Source: Palsa-892 sp963751615 | GTDB lineage: Bacteria; Pseudomonadota; Alphaproteobacteria; Rhizobiales; Xanthobacteraceae | Assembly (NCBI GenBank): GCA_963751615.1 | Contig: CAVVVG010000005.1 | Location: 682,001-746,000 of the forward strand | Direction: 5' to 3' | DNA length: 64,000 nucleotides | Part shown: piece by piece, positions 28,129 to 37,850 of the stretch | How positions within the stretch are numbered: the stretch's first letter is position 1 | Layout: each line of letters starts with the position of its first letter | Translations under genes and position numbers: made by a program | Notes under the pieces: generated by a model | The model's input: the letters and a program-made list of their open reading frames with translations, nothing else | Told to the model about the DNA's origin: nothing | Database searches by the model: none

Positions 28129-29322
28129 ATGGCTTCCTTCCGCACGCTCGATCAGGCCGATGTAAAAGACAAGCGCGTCCTCATCCGCGTCGATCTGAAC
28201 GTACCGATGGAAGGTGGCCGCATCACTGACAATACGCGCATTCGCGCGGCGGTTCCGACAATCGCCGCGATTACCGAAAAAGGCGGCAAAGCAATTCTGC
28301 TTTCGCATTTTGGGCGTCCCAGGGGACGCGATGTTTCGCAGTCTCTCAAACCAGTGGCGCCTGTGCTTGCCGGCTTGTTGGGAAAACCCGTCGCTTTCGC
28401 GAACGATTGCATTGGGCCTGACGCCGAAAAAGCTGTCTCTGCCATGAAAGCTGGCGAAGTGCTTTTGCTCGAAAACACCCGTTTTCACGCGGGAGAAGAA
28501 AAGAATTCCCCCGATTTTGTCGCAGCTCTTGCGAAACTGGGGGATATTTATGTGAACGACGCCTTCTCCGCGGCACACCGCGCACACGCTTCCACCGAAG
28601 GTCTCGCGCACAAGCTCCCCTCCTATGCTGGCCGAGCAATGCAGGCGGAAATCGGCGCGCTAACCCGAGCACTCACTTCGCCGGTAAAACCGCTAGCAGC
28701 CATCGTCGGCGGCGCAAAAATTTCATCGAAGCTCGCACTTCTGAGTAATCTTCTCGCCAAAGTTGATCTTCTAGTGATCGGCGGCGCGATGGCGAATACA
28801 TTTCTCGCAGCCCAAGGAAAAAATATCGGCAAATCGCTTAGCGAACCGGATCTGATCGAGACAGCGCGCAAAATTCTCAGAGAAGCCAAGGCCAAGGATC
28901 GCGATATCCTCCTTCCGGTCGACGCCGCGGTAGCCAAAAAATTCGAAGCAAACGCCCCGTCTCGCGCCGTGATGATCGATGCGGTAGGACCCGACGAGAT
29001 GATCCTCGATATCGGGCTGCAGTCGATTGCCTTAATTGCGGCACGCCTCGCCAATTCCCGTACCATCGTGTGGAATGGGCCAATGGGCGCGTTTGAAGTC
29101 TCTCCCTTCGACGCAGGTACTGTGACGCTGGCGCGTGAAGTCGCAAAACTCACCGGCCAAGGCCTCGTCAGTTCCTTCGCCGGTGGTGGCGACACACTCG
29201 CCGCCCTACGTCACGCCGGTGTGGTCGATCAGTTCAGTTATGTTTCAACCGCAGGTGGCGCATTCCTCGAATGGCTTGAAGGAAAGCCCTTGCCTGGCGT
29301 CGAGGCTTTGCGGATAAAATAA
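28129..29322 (+). CDS. pgk: Phosphoglycerate kinase
   Basis: 397 residues. Signature RVLIRVDLNVPMEGG at the N-terminus, HFGRPRG, NDAFSAAHRAHAS, and the nucleotide-binding C-terminal GGGDTLAALRHAG. Catalyses 1,3-bisphosphoglycerate + ADP to 3-phosphoglycerate + ATP. Twelve bases after gap and 14 before fda. Confidence 0.98.
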   Translation: MASFRTLDQADVKDKRVLIRVDLNVPMEGGRITDNTRIRAAVPTIAAITEKGGKAILLSHFGRPRGRDVSQSLKPVAPVLAGLLGKPVAFANDCIGPDAEKAVSAMKAGEVLLLENTRFHAGEEKNSPDFVAALAKLGDIYVNDAFSAAHRAHASTEGLAHKLPSYAGRAMQAEIGALTRALTSPVKPLAAIVGGAKISSKLALLSNLLAKVDLLVIGGAMANTFLAAQGKNIGKSLSEPDLIETARKILREAKAKDRDILLPVDAAVAKKFEANAPSRAVMIDAVGPDEMILDIGLQSIALIAARLANSRTIVWNGPMGAFEVSPFDAGTVTLAREVAKLTGQGLVSSFAGGGDTLAALRHAGVVDQFSYVSTAGGAFLEWLEGKPLPGVEALRIK

Positions 29323-29336
29323 ACAGGAAAAACAGG

Positions 29337-30371
29337 GTGGAAACGATGAACCTCGCGGAACTCAATAAGGTCGCCGTCGCCATGGTCGCGCCAGGCAAGG
29401 GTATCCTTGCCGCTGACGAATCTTCGGGCACGATCAAGAAGCGCTTCGACGCGATCAAAGTCGAATCGACCGAAGACAATCGCCGCGATTATCGCGAGCT
29501 TCTGTTCCGTTCGACTGATGCTATGAAGAATTATATCTCCGGCGTTATCCTTTATGATGAGACGATATGGCAAAAGGCGAAGGACGGTACGCCCCTGGTG
29601 CAGTTGATTACACAAGTCGGATCGATTCCCGGTATCAAAGTCGACGAGGGCACCAAACCTCTCCCCAGCTGTCCCGGCGAATTAATCACGGTCGGCCTCG
29701 ATAAGCTCACCGATCGCCTCACTAAATATTATGAACAAGGCGCCCGCTTCGCAAAGTGGCGCGCGGTGATCGATGTCGGCTCCGGCATTCCCACTCACAC
29801 GGCCATTCACACTAACGCGCACGCGCTCGCGCGTTATGCTGCATTGTGTCAGGCTGCACAGATTGTTCCAATTGTCGAACCGGAAGTGTTGATGGACGGC
29901 AATCACGACATCAATCGTTGCTATACCGTCACCGAGTGGATGCTAAACGAAACTTTCAAACAGCTCTATATCCAGCGCGTTGCGCTCGAAGGCATTGTGC
30001 TTAAACCGAACATGGCGGTGCCCGGCAAGAAGAGTACAAAAAGAGCCCCCGTGCAGGAAATAGCGGAAAAAACGATACGTATGCTGAAAGCAACCGTTCC
30101 GTCCGCAGTGCCGGGCATCGCATTCCTCTCCGGCGGCCAGAGCGACGAAGAAGCAACTGCACATCTCGACGCCATGAATAAGATCGGCGGACTGCCGTGG
30201 AGGCTTACCTTTTCCTTTGGACGCGCATTGCAGGCCGCCCCGCAGAAAGCCTGGTTGGGAAAGGCGGAAAATGTGAAAGCTGCACAAAGCGCCTTCTCCC
30301 ATCGCGCTTGTATGAATGGCCTCGCAACCGAAGGCCGCTGGTCGGCCAATCTAGAAAAGAAAGCCGCGTAA
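29337..30371 (+). CDS. Fructose-bisphosphate aldolase class I
   Basis: 344 residues of the Schiff-base (metal-free) class: GILAADESSGTIKKRFD near the N-terminus, the catalytic-lysine region LEGIVLKPNMAVPG, and FLSGGQSDEEAT. Splits fructose-1,6-bisphosphate. Translation may begin at GTG 29337 or the ATG at 29346; both have weak ribosome sites. Its place after pgk completes a sugar-phosphate operon seen in Rhizobiales. Confidence 0.95.
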   Translation: METMNLAELNKVAVAMVAPGKGILAADESSGTIKKRFDAIKVESTEDNRRDYRELLFRSTDAMKNYISGVILYDETIWQKAKDGTPLVQLITQVGSIPGIKVDEGTKPLPSCPGELITVGLDKLTDRLTKYYEQGARFAKWRAVIDVGSGIPTHTAIHTNAHALARYAALCQAAQIVPIVEPEVLMDGNHDINRCYTVTEWMLNETFKQLYIQRVALEGIVLKPNMAVPGKKSTKRAPVQEIAEKTIRMLKATVPSAVPGIAFLSGGQSDEEATAHLDAMNKIGGLPWRLTFSFGRALQAAPQKAWLGKAENVKAAQSAFSHRACMNGLATEGRWSANLEKKAA

Positions 30372-30450
30372 TCGCCTCGCGAAAAACTTGGCTAGCCCAG
30401 CTTTTGCCCCCATCCTGCGCGATCGATGAATCATGCATCGGAAAGGGGAA

Positions 30451-31080
30451 ATGTCTGTGCAGCCGCGTTTCATTTTGTTCACGCCGGCAACTGACGAAAT
30501 TGATGATCTTCCGTCGGCACTAGTAGATGTCTGCAATGCGGCGAATGTCGCTGCTGCGATTCTGTGCACAGGTCACGATAGCAATGAGAACAATATCTCC
30601 AGAATTCGGGATATCTCGGCCGCACTGCAGAATACCGATGTGGCTCTCATGCTGGAGGGCCATGCCGAACTAGCCGTAAAGACGAATATCGATGGCGCTC
30701 ACCTTTCGAACCGCGAAGCGCTTCAATCGGCAATCCGTTTGTTGAAGCCGGGACGCATTGCCGGCGCAGGTGGCTTGCTTTCGCGACACGATGCAATGAC
30801 GGCAGGAGAAGCAGGCGCCGATTATGTGCTGTTCGGCGATCGGGGGACGGGTGGAACGCGACCCACGTCTGAAGCGATCATCGAGCGCATATCCTGGTGG
30901 GCCGAAATATTCGAAGTGCCCTGTGCTGGCTACGCTGCAAGCTTGAATGAAATAGAAAAGTTTGCTCGGGCTGGAGCCGATTTTATCGCACTTGGCGACG
31001 TTGTGTGGAAAGCAGAAGGTAAACCCGTCGAAGCCATCCGCAAAGCAAGCAAGAGTCTCGAGCTGGGGCGAGCGTCATGA
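30451..31080 (+). CDS. ThiE-like thiamine phosphate synthase family protein
   Basis: About 209 residues, TIM-barrel. HLSNREALQSAIRLLKPG and GEAGADYVLFGDRGTGGTRP resemble the HL...R and GADYVxxGPVFxTxTK elements of thiamine phosphate synthase, but the phosphate-binding and pyrimidine-binding residues are poorly kept. It may not be a true ThiE. Found behind the class I aldolase in Rhizobiales, which suggests an unrecognised role. The start codon is uncertain (ATG 30433, ATG 30451 or GTG 30457). Confidence 0.75.
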   Translation: MSVQPRFILFTPATDEIDDLPSALVDVCNAANVAAAILCTGHDSNENNISRIRDISAALQNTDVALMLEGHAELAVKTNIDGAHLSNREALQSAIRLLKPGRIAGAGGLLSRHDAMTAGEAGADYVLFGDRGTGGTRPTSEAIIERISWWAEIFEVPCAGYAASLNEIEKFARAGADFIALGDVVWKAEGKPVEAIRKASKSLELGRAS

Positions 31081-32075
31081 ACGCACGTCACATATTACTC
31101 TTGCCGCTCATTAGTTTTCTGCTGTTCATTGGCGATGGCGCGAATACACAAACTGCTCCAAAATCCTCGCCAAAGGCGCCCGTCAAAGCGGCGCCAAAAT
31201 CCACGCTTCCAGCCACGCCCGATCCGAGCGCTGACATCTCTTATGGAGCGTACCAGCGGGGTCTCTACTTGTTGGCGTTTGCTGAAGCGACACGACGTGC
31301 AGCTGATAAAAAAGATCCGAAGGCCATGACTTTACTGGGCGAAATTTATGCATATGGCATCGGCATACCGCTGAATGATAAGCGCGCGGCAGATTGGTAC
31401 CGGCTAGCAATGCAGGCCGGAGACCGAGAGGCAACTCTCGCGCTCGGTTTATTTTATCTGCAAGGTCGCGGCGTCGAGAAGAATCGCGATGAGGCCGCAC
31501 GCTTGTTCACACGTGCAGCCGAGCAAGGCAATGCAATGGCGGCCTACAATCTCGCCTTACTCTATCTCGAGGGTCAGGTCCTTCCCAAGGATATAGCAAA
31601 GGCCGCCCGTTGGTTCCGCGTTGCCGCCGAGCAAGATCTACCTGATGCGCAGCAGGCGCTCGCTACTCTTTATCGCGAAGGCCAAGGCGTTGATAAAAGT
31701 CTGTCGGAAGCCGCGCGGTGGCTGGCACGGGCGACGGCGCTTAAGCATCCGGAGTCGATGACCGAATACGCGTTCGCGGTTTTCAACGGCCAAGGCGTGC
31801 CCAAAGACGAGGCCGCTGGAGCCGCACTTTTCCGCAAGGCTGCGCTCTATGGAAATCCGATCGCACAAAACCGGTTGTCGTTTCTGATGGCGAACGGACG
31901 CGGAATCGAAAAAAGGCCAGTAGAGGCCATGGCTTGGCATCTGCTTGCACGGTCACAGGGAGACTCGGACCCCAATCTCGACGAGCTTTTTGCAAAACTG
32001 ACGGAAAAAGATCGTGAGGCAGCCGAGAATTTGCTGCGCGCCTGGGTCACTCGTTCACCGCTCCCTCGCACTTGA
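31077..32075 (+). CDS. Sel1-repeat (tetratricopeptide) exported protein
   Basis: 332 residues. An N-terminal signal (ILLLPLISFLLFIGDGANTQ) and a Lys/Pro/Ala linker are followed by about seven Sel1-like repeats (for example AMTLLGEIYAYGIGIPLNDKR, AAYNLALLYLEGQVLPKD, AQNRLSFLMANGRG). Such proteins are usually periplasmic protein-interaction scaffolds. Start overlaps the stop of the ThiE-like gene (ATGA). Confidence 0.82.
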   Translation: MNARHILLLPLISFLLFIGDGANTQTAPKSSPKAPVKAAPKSTLPATPDPSADISYGAYQRGLYLLAFAEATRRAADKKDPKAMTLLGEIYAYGIGIPLNDKRAADWYRLAMQAGDREATLALGLFYLQGRGVEKNRDEAARLFTRAAEQGNAMAAYNLALLYLEGQVLPKDIAKAARWFRVAAEQDLPDAQQALATLYREGQGVDKSLSEAARWLARATALKHPESMTEYAFAVFNGQGVPKDEAAGAALFRKAALYGNPIAQNRLSFLMANGRGIEKRPVEAMAWHLLARSQGDSDPNLDELFAKLTEKDREAAENLLRAWVTRSPLPRT

Positions 32076-32128
32076 CGGCTGCGGGTCAAGACTGGCACGA
32101 GAACGCGCGCGCCTCTCTAAGGATATCC

Positions 32129-32692
32129 ATGAAAATCAACGGCAATGAAATCCGCCCTGGAATGATGATCGAGTATCAAAACTCGCTTTGGGTTGCGGTC
32201 AAAACCATGGCCGTGAAACCCGGCAAGGGCCCGGCGTATAACCAGGTCGAGCTCAAGAACATCATCGACGGGCGTAAACTCAACAATCGTTTCGCTTCCG
32301 ATGAAAAGGTCGAGAACGCTCGCGTTGAGCGCAAGGATTTTCAGTTCCTTTATAAGCAGGACAATAATTTGGTCTTCATGGATACCGATACCTACGAGCA
32401 GATTGAACTCAATACGGAGTTTGTCGGCGACCGCGCGGCTTTCTTACAGGATGGTATGAAGGTCACATTAGAAATGTACGAAGACCGTCCCGTTGGTATT
32501 AAATTGCCCGATAACGTCGTGCTAACAATTATCGAAGCGGATGCCGTCGTGAAAGGGCAGACGGCATCTTCCTCCTATAAGCCCGCAAAATTGGAGAACG
32601 GCTTGCGTATTCTCGTTCCGCCGTTCATCGCTGTCGGAGAAAAAGTCGTCGTCGATACCAACGAAACCACCTACATTCGCCGTTCGGATTGA
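32129..32692 (+). CDS. efp: Elongation factor P
   Basis: 187 residues from the ATG at 32129 (MKINGNEIRPG), preceded by AAGGAT; the frame is open upstream but unlike EF-P. Three-domain KOW/OB fold; the loop VKPGKGPA carries K33, the usual site of beta-lysyl modification. EF-P rescues ribosomes stalled at polyproline. The C-terminal signature (VDTNETTYIRR) is present. Confidence 0.97.
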   Translation: MKINGNEIRPGMMIEYQNSLWVAVKTMAVKPGKGPAYNQVELKNIIDGRKLNNRFASDEKVENARVERKDFQFLYKQDNNLVFMDTDTYEQIELNTEFVGDRAAFLQDGMKVTLEMYEDRPVGIKLPDNVVLTIIEADAVVKGQTASSSYKPAKLENGLRILVPPFIAVGEKVVVDTNETTYIRRSD

Positions 32693-32731
32693 TGTCTTTC
32701 TGAGTACACACGCTGGAGCGAGAAGAACTCC

Positions 32732-33520
32732 ATGATCCGCTCCGCTCTCGTCACCGTAATGGTAAACGCCGCCCGTAAGGCGGCGCGTGGCCTTGTGCGC
32801 GATTTCGGCGAGGTTGAGAATCTTCAGGTTTCGTTAAAAGGCCCCAGCAATTTTGCTTCAGCAGCCGACCATCGAGCGGAAGAAACAATTTATCGCGAGC
32901 TTTCGAAAGCCCGCCCGACTTTCGGATTTCACATGGAAGAACGAGGCCGCATAGCGGGCAGCGATCCCTCTCATGAATGGGTCGTAGATCCGCTCGACGG
33001 GACGACGAATTTTCTTCATGGCATCCCATTATTCGCGATTTCAATCGCCCTTTTGAAAGACGGCGCGCCGATCGCAGGCGTCGTATACAGCCCCATCACA
33101 GATGAACTTTACGCCGCGGAGCGCGGACGCGGAGGATTTCTCAACGATCACCGCTTGCGGGTCGCAGCGCGCCGTACCCTTTCCGACAGCGTCGTCTGCT
33201 GCGGAATTCCACATCGAGGGCGTGGCGATCCTGAGCGCTTCCACAAAGAGCTGCAAACGATACAGAGCAAGGTCGCGGGCGTCCGGCGTACGGGTGCTGC
33301 TGCACTAGATCTTGCTTGGGTCGCGGCCGGCCGGTTTGACGGCTTTTGGGAACACGGCCTCTCTCCGTGGGATCTGGCCGCGGGAATGATCCTCATCCGC
33401 GAGGCGGGCGGCATTGTCACGGATCTTGACGGCGAGCTTGAGGTTCTCTCAAAAGGGAGCGTTCTTGCTGGTAATGAGCATATTCATAGCGGCCTGCTTG
33501 CGGCGCTAAAAGGCGCATAA
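32732..33520 (+). CDS. suhB: Inositol-1-monophosphatase family protein SuhB
   Basis: 262 residues. Metal-binding sites HMEERGRIAG, WVVDPLDGTTNFLHG and GLSPWDLAAGMILIREAGG are all intact. Hydrolyses inositol monophosphates, and in E. coli the protein also has a role in rRNA transcription antitermination. Follows efp by 39 bases. Confidence 0.95.
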   Translation: MIRSALVTVMVNAARKAARGLVRDFGEVENLQVSLKGPSNFASAADHRAEETIYRELSKARPTFGFHMEERGRIAGSDPSHEWVVDPLDGTTNFLHGIPLFAISIALLKDGAPIAGVVYSPITDELYAAERGRGGFLNDHRLRVAARRTLSDSVVCCGIPHRGRGDPERFHKELQTIQSKVAGVRRTGAAALDLAWVAAGRFDGFWEHGLSPWDLAAGMILIREAGGIVTDLDGELEVLSKGSVLAGNEHIHSGLLAALKGA

Positions 33521-33594
33521 TGCATTGCCCTGATTTCGCCGCGGCTTAGCGGCATTGAATTCGCCCTGGGCGGGCAACAATTGCGGACACGATC

Positions 33595-34602
33595 ATGGCT
33601 CGCGAATTTGAAGGTCCCCTTAAAATTTCATCTCCCCGGATCTTTCTTTTTCGGATGTTCGTTTTTCTTGCGCTGTTCGGGCTGATCGCAGCCGTTCTCT
33701 ATCGTCAGATTTGGACCTCGTTTCTCGCGAACCCTGGCTTGAATGGCGTGATCCTTGGTGCGCTGCTGATCGGAATCATTCTTGCGATCCGGCAGGTGTT
33801 ACGGCTTTTTGCCGAAGTAAAATGGGTCAACAGTTTTCGGATTGCCGATCCCGGTTTGGCCGTTTCACGGCCACCCGTGCTACTTGCCCCAATGGCAGCG
33901 CTCCTTCGCGACCGCACCGGGCGTATGTCGATCTCACAGACAACCATGCGCGGCATTCTCGATTCAATTGCCGTTCGCCTCGATGAGTCACGTGATATCG
34001 CGCGCTATCTCACCGGCCTTCTCGTTTTTCTCGGTTTGCTCGGCACGTTCTGGGGATTGCTCGAAACCGTGGGCGCCATTGGAAAAGTCATTCAATCGCT
34101 CGAAGTTGGGGGTGAAGCCGGAGCGATTTTCGATAATCTGAAGAATGGTCTAGCGGCACCACTTGGCGGCATGGGAATTGCGTTTTCGTCTTCGCTGTTT
34201 GGGCTTGCAGGATCGCTCGTGCTCGGGTTTCTGGATCTGCAAGCAAGCCAGGCGCAGAGCCGTTTCTATACGGATCTCGAAGACTGGCTTTCGACAACCG
34301 TCCGCGATCTAAGTGGTTCCGAAATCAATGAATCGAAGTCAGTCGGTATCGCTTCTGTGATGACTGCAGACTTCGCTGCAGCCATTGGCCGTCTCGAACA
34401 AACAATCAAGGAGGCTGGATCTCGCGAGGCCGGACAAGCAACCATTCAATTGGCGGAGAACCTGAAGATGCTCGTGCAGCATATGCGGCAAGAACAGCAG
34501 ATGATACGTGATTGGGTCGAGGATCAGGGGGCGCAACAACACGAGATTCGCAAACTGCTCGAACGGCTTCCCCGAATTAGCGAAACCGAGGAGCGCCGTT
34601 AA
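33595..34602 (+). CDS. MotA/TolQ/ExbB-like proton-channel protein
   Basis: 335 residues. Four hydrophobic segments (about 18-38, 48-70, 138-160, 190-215). The last two carry the MotA/TolQ/ExbB motif (LGLLGTFWGLLETVGAIG and APLGGMGIAFSSSLFGLAGSL). A C-terminal cytoplasmic tail of about 110 residues is mainly helical and hydrophilic. It is paired with a MotB-like gene whose ATG overlaps its TAA. There are no flagellar or tol genes nearby, so this is a separate stator-like system of unknown role. Confidence 0.85.
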   Translation: MAREFEGPLKISSPRIFLFRMFVFLALFGLIAAVLYRQIWTSFLANPGLNGVILGALLIGIILAIRQVLRLFAEVKWVNSFRIADPGLAVSRPPVLLAPMAALLRDRTGRMSISQTTMRGILDSIAVRLDESRDIARYLTGLLVFLGLLGTFWGLLETVGAIGKVIQSLEVGGEAGAIFDNLKNGLAAPLGGMGIAFSSSLFGLAGSLVLGFLDLQASQAQSRFYTDLEDWLSTTVRDLSGSEINESKSVGIASVMTADFAAAIGRLEQTIKEAGSREAGQATIQLAENLKMLVQHMRQEQQMIRDWVEDQGAQQHEIRKLLERLPRISETEERR

Positions 34603-35598
34603 TGGCTCTCAGTCACCGCGGGCGCGAACGGGCGATTAATTATTGGCCGGGCTTTGTTGATGCTCTGTCGACGCTCCTGCTAGTTTTCACTTTCCTGCTT
34701 TCCGTATTTGTGATTGCGCAGTTCTTTTTGACGCAGGAGATTACCGGTAAGGACAATATGCTTGCGCGGCTCAATTCGCAGCTCAAGCAACTTTCCGAGC
34801 TTCTCTCACTGGAGCGCGCGAATTCCGGCTCGCTGGAGGACCAACTGGCGGCGTTGCGCGCGAATCTGAAGGCGGCTGAGACCGAGCGCGATCAGTTGCG
34901 CCAAGGTGCGGGGGATAGCGACAGGATTCTATCTACTCAGCTTGAGAATGAGCGAAATCTCAGCCAGAAGGCGGCTTCGCAGGTCGAGATTCTTAACCAA
35001 CAGATTGCCGCATTGCGGCGACAACTTGCGGCGCTCGAAGAAGCACTCGATGCCTCCGAGAAAAGGAACAAAGATAGCCAGACGAAGATCGTCGATCTTG
35101 GCCAACGGTTGAACATTGCGCTGGCGCAACGGGTGCAGGAATTGCAGCGCTATCGATCGGAATTTTTTGGACGGCTGCGCGAAATCCTTGGCAACCGTCC
35201 CGATATTCGCATCGTCGGAGACCGCTTCGTATTCCAATCCGAGGTGCTCTTCGACGCAGGCTCAGCCTCGCTGCGACCGGAGGCACTCCCGGAACTCGAT
35301 AAGTTCGTCTCCGCGCTTCGCGAAATCGAGAAGAAAATTCCTACCGATATTGCCTGGATTCTCCGAGTTCGACGGTCACACGGACGTTCGTCCGATCGCA
35401 ACGGCGCAATTTCCATCGAATTGGGAATTATCCTCGGCCCGCTCAACTTCGGTGGTGCAATATATGATTTCGAAGGGCGTTGCACCCCAGCACCTTGCCG
35501 CAGCAGGATTTGGCGAATTCCAGCCGCTCGACCCCGGCACAAGCGAGGATGCCTATCGCCGCAATCGCCGCATTGAATTGAAGCTTACGGAACGCTAA
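34602..35598 (+). pseudogene. MotB-like peptidoglycan-binding stator partner, frameshifted in this sequence
   Basis: Inner membrane protein with one helix containing the proton-binding Asp (PGFVDALSTLLLVFTFLL, D20), a coiled coil from about residue 45 to 180, and a C-terminal OmpA-like peptidoglycan-binding domain (FDAGSASLRPEALPEL). The frame breaks at 35363-35372: upstream it ends ...DIAWILRV, and the other frame gives DGHTDVRPIATAQFPSN and SARSTSVVQYMISKGV, the expected continuation. Deleting one base (T of the TT at 35368-35369, or the next C) rejoins them, giving about 331 residues. The pattern favours a sequence error over gene loss. Confidence 0.85.
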
Positions 35599-35601
35599 TC
35601 G

Positions 35602-36048
35602 GTGAACATCACACTCCGTTCCTACCGCGCAGGTGACCTAGAAGCCGCAATTGATCTCTGGCGCCGCGCATGGGACGCGGCGATGCCAGAAATAAATTTC
35701 GGCGAACGGCTCAATTGGTGGCGAAAACGTTGGACGGAAGAGCTTGTTCCAAACAATAATATTACGATCGCGGAGACGAATGATCGGATAGTCGGTTTCG
35801 TCGTGATCGACCTCAAATCTGGCTATCTCGATCAGATCGTCGTCGAGGCCTCTTCGTGGGGATCGGATGTCGCCGAACGCTTGCTCGCCGAGGCACAACG
35901 AATTTCTCCGAGTGGCATTGCGCTCGATGTGAATCAGTCGAATCTTCGTGCCGTAAAATTTTACGAGCGTGCGGGTTTTATGCAAACCGGCGAGGGAAAA
36001 AATCCAACCTCTCATAAGCCGACCTGGCGCTTTGAGTGGAAACCTTAG
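35602..36048 (+). CDS. GNAT family N-acetyltransferase
   Basis: 148 residues from a GTG at 35602. GNAT fold with the acetyl-CoA-binding region degenerate (EASSWGSDVAERLLAEAQ instead of Q/RxxGxG/A) but with the typical ALDVNQSNLRAVKFYERAGF. Acceptor unknown. It ends four bases inside the convergent ABC transporter gene. Confidence 0.82.
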   Translation: MNITLRSYRAGDLEAAIDLWRRAWDAAMPEINFGERLNWWRKRWTEELVPNNNITIAETNDRIVGFVVIDLKSGYLDQIVVEASSWGSDVAERLLAEAQRISPSGIALDVNQSNLRAVKFYERAGFMQTGEGKNPTSHKPTWRFEWKP

Positions 36049-37850
36049 TGGCTGCTCACGCCAAATTGCAATTCGGCTTGCCGCGAATAAAGACCGCCCT
36101 TAGCAACGAGACTCGCGTGGGTCCCCTCTTCCACCAACCGTCCGCCCTGCAACACCAGAATTCGATCCGCGCCCAACACTGTCGCAAGACGATGCGCGAT
36201 AACGAGCGAAGTGCGGCCCGTCATCGAACGTTCCAGCGCTTCCTGTACATGCGTTTCACTTTCCGCGTCGAGCGCGGAAGTTGCCTCGTCAAGCAAAAGT
36301 ACCGGTGCATTGCGCAGAATCGCCCGCGCGATTGCGATGCGCTGGCGTTGACCACCAGAAAGCGTGACACCGCGCTCGCCGATTTCGGTGTCATAGCCCC
36401 GCGGCATGGATTGAACGAATTCGTCGACGAGCGCGAGCGCGCCGGCTTTCTCAATTTCGGCCTCGTCTGCATCGGGTTTACCCAAACGGATATTTTCGCG
36501 CACGCTGCCGGCGAAAATCACGACATCCTGCGGGACCAAAGCAATCTGCCGCCGGACCGCATCCGGATCGGCTTTCACAAGATCCACGCCATCGAACAGG
36601 ATTTTTCCCGAGAGCGGATTATAGAAACGCAACAGCAAATGAAACAGAGTGCTCTTGCCGGCACCGGATGGCCCGACGACAGCGACACGCTCGGCGGGCT
36701 CGATCCGAAACGAAATGTCATCCAGCACACGCGTTTCGGGCCGCGTTGGATAGGTGAACGACAACCGCTCGAAAGCAAGCGCACCCCGCGCGGGTTTCGG
36801 TAAAGGCAGCGGATTGTCAGGCACGCAGATTTCCGGGCGGATGTTCAGAATCTCGGTGATGCGGCCTGCGGAGCCTGCCGCGGCGTTCATTTCGCCCCAT
36901 ACTTGCGAGAGTTCGCTCAAGGCGCCCGCCGCGAGCACAGCATATAGAACGAATTGGCTAAGTATGCCCGCTGTGATTCGCCCAGCCAGTACATCCTGCG
37001 CGCCGGTCCACAGTACACCGACGACGCTGGCGAAGACGAGAAAAATGATCGCCGCAGTCAGCCATGCCCGCGCATTGGTCGAATCGCGTGCGGCGGCAAA
37101 CGACTGCTCAATTTCGTCGTCAAATTTTCTTTTCGATTCTGACTCGCCGGTGAACGCCTGCACCGTCCGAACGGCGCCAATAGCCTCGGTTGCATAAGCC
37201 GTGGCATCGGCCAACGTATCCTGCGCCGCCCTCGCTCGCCGCGTGACCATCCGCCCGAACGCAACAAGCGGTAAAACAATCAGTGGGATGGCGATCATCA
37301 CTAAAGCCGACAGTCGTAGGCTGGTGACTACCATCATGGTGCCGGCACCGACGAACAGAAAGAAATTCCGCAAGGCGATCGAGGCCGAAGACCCTGCCGC
37401 CGCCTTGATCTGCGTCGTGTCGGCGGTGAGCCGCGACGTGATCTCGCCGACCCGCTCGCGATCATAGAACGAGGCGGAGAGCGACATCACATGCGCAAAG
37501 AGGGCCGCGCGTAGATCCGCCACCACGCGCTCGCCGAGCGTCATCACGAGATAATAGCGAAGCGAGCTTGCGCCCGCGAGCGCGCCCGCAACTGCGAGCA
37601 TCGCCGCAAAATAGCGGTCGATCGAGCCCGCGTTCTCGGCCGCGAAGCCGAAATCGATCATGTGGCGCACGGCGAGTGGCACGATCAGCGTCGCCGCCGA
37701 GGCCACGAGCAGCGCCGCGAATGCCGCCAAAATCCGCCCGCGATAGCGCGCAAGGTATGGCCATAACGTAAGCAGCGGACGCAGGCCGTGCATCTGCTTC
37801 GCGCGGATTTTGGTTTGTGCGGCGACGTCTTCCTTCATGGCTTGAGTCAT
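36045..37850 (-). CDS. ABC exporter, MsbA/LmrA-like half transporter
   Basis: About 601 residues from the ATG at 37850 (MTQAMKEDVAAQT), which follows CAGGAG; longer starts exist but lack similarity. Six-helix ABC transporter type 1 membrane domain, then nucleotide-binding domain with Walker A GPSGAGKST, signature LSGGQRQRIAIARA, and Walker B VLLLDEATSALD. Lipid or multidrug exporter; substrate not evident. Divergent from rpmE. Confidence 0.92.
   Translation of the reverse strand: MTQAMKEDVAAQTKIRAKQMHGLRPLLTLWPYLARYRGRILAAFAALLVASAATLIVPLAVRHMIDFGFAAENAGSIDRYFAAMLAVAGALAGASSLRYYLVMTLGERVVADLRAALFAHVMSLSASFYDRERVGEITSRLTADTTQIKAAAGSSASIALRNFFLFVGAGTMMVVTSLRLSALVMIAIPLIVLPLVAFGRMVTRRARAAQDTLADATAYATEAIGAVRTVQAFTGESESKRKFDDEIEQSFAAARDSTNARAWLTAAIIFLVFASVVGVLWTGAQDVLAGRITAGILSQFVLYAVLAAGALSELSQVWGEMNAAAGSAGRITEILNIRPEICVPDNPLPLPKPARGALAFERLSFTYPTRPETRVLDDISFRIEPAERVAVVGPSGAGKSTLFHLLLRFYNPLSGKILFDGVDLVKADPDAVRRQIALVPQDVVIFAGSVRENIRLGKPDADEAEIEKAGALALVDEFVQSMPRGYDTEIGERGVTLSGGQRQRIAIARAILRNAPVLLLDEATSALDAESETHVQEALERSMTGRTSLVIAHRLATVLGADRILVLQGGRLVEEGTHASLVAKGGLYSRQAELQFGVSSH

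Noticed and set aside
33595..35598. Zorya phage defence system
   Set aside because: Only stator-like genes are present. No ZorC, ZorD or ZorE neighbours; flanked by housekeeping genes.
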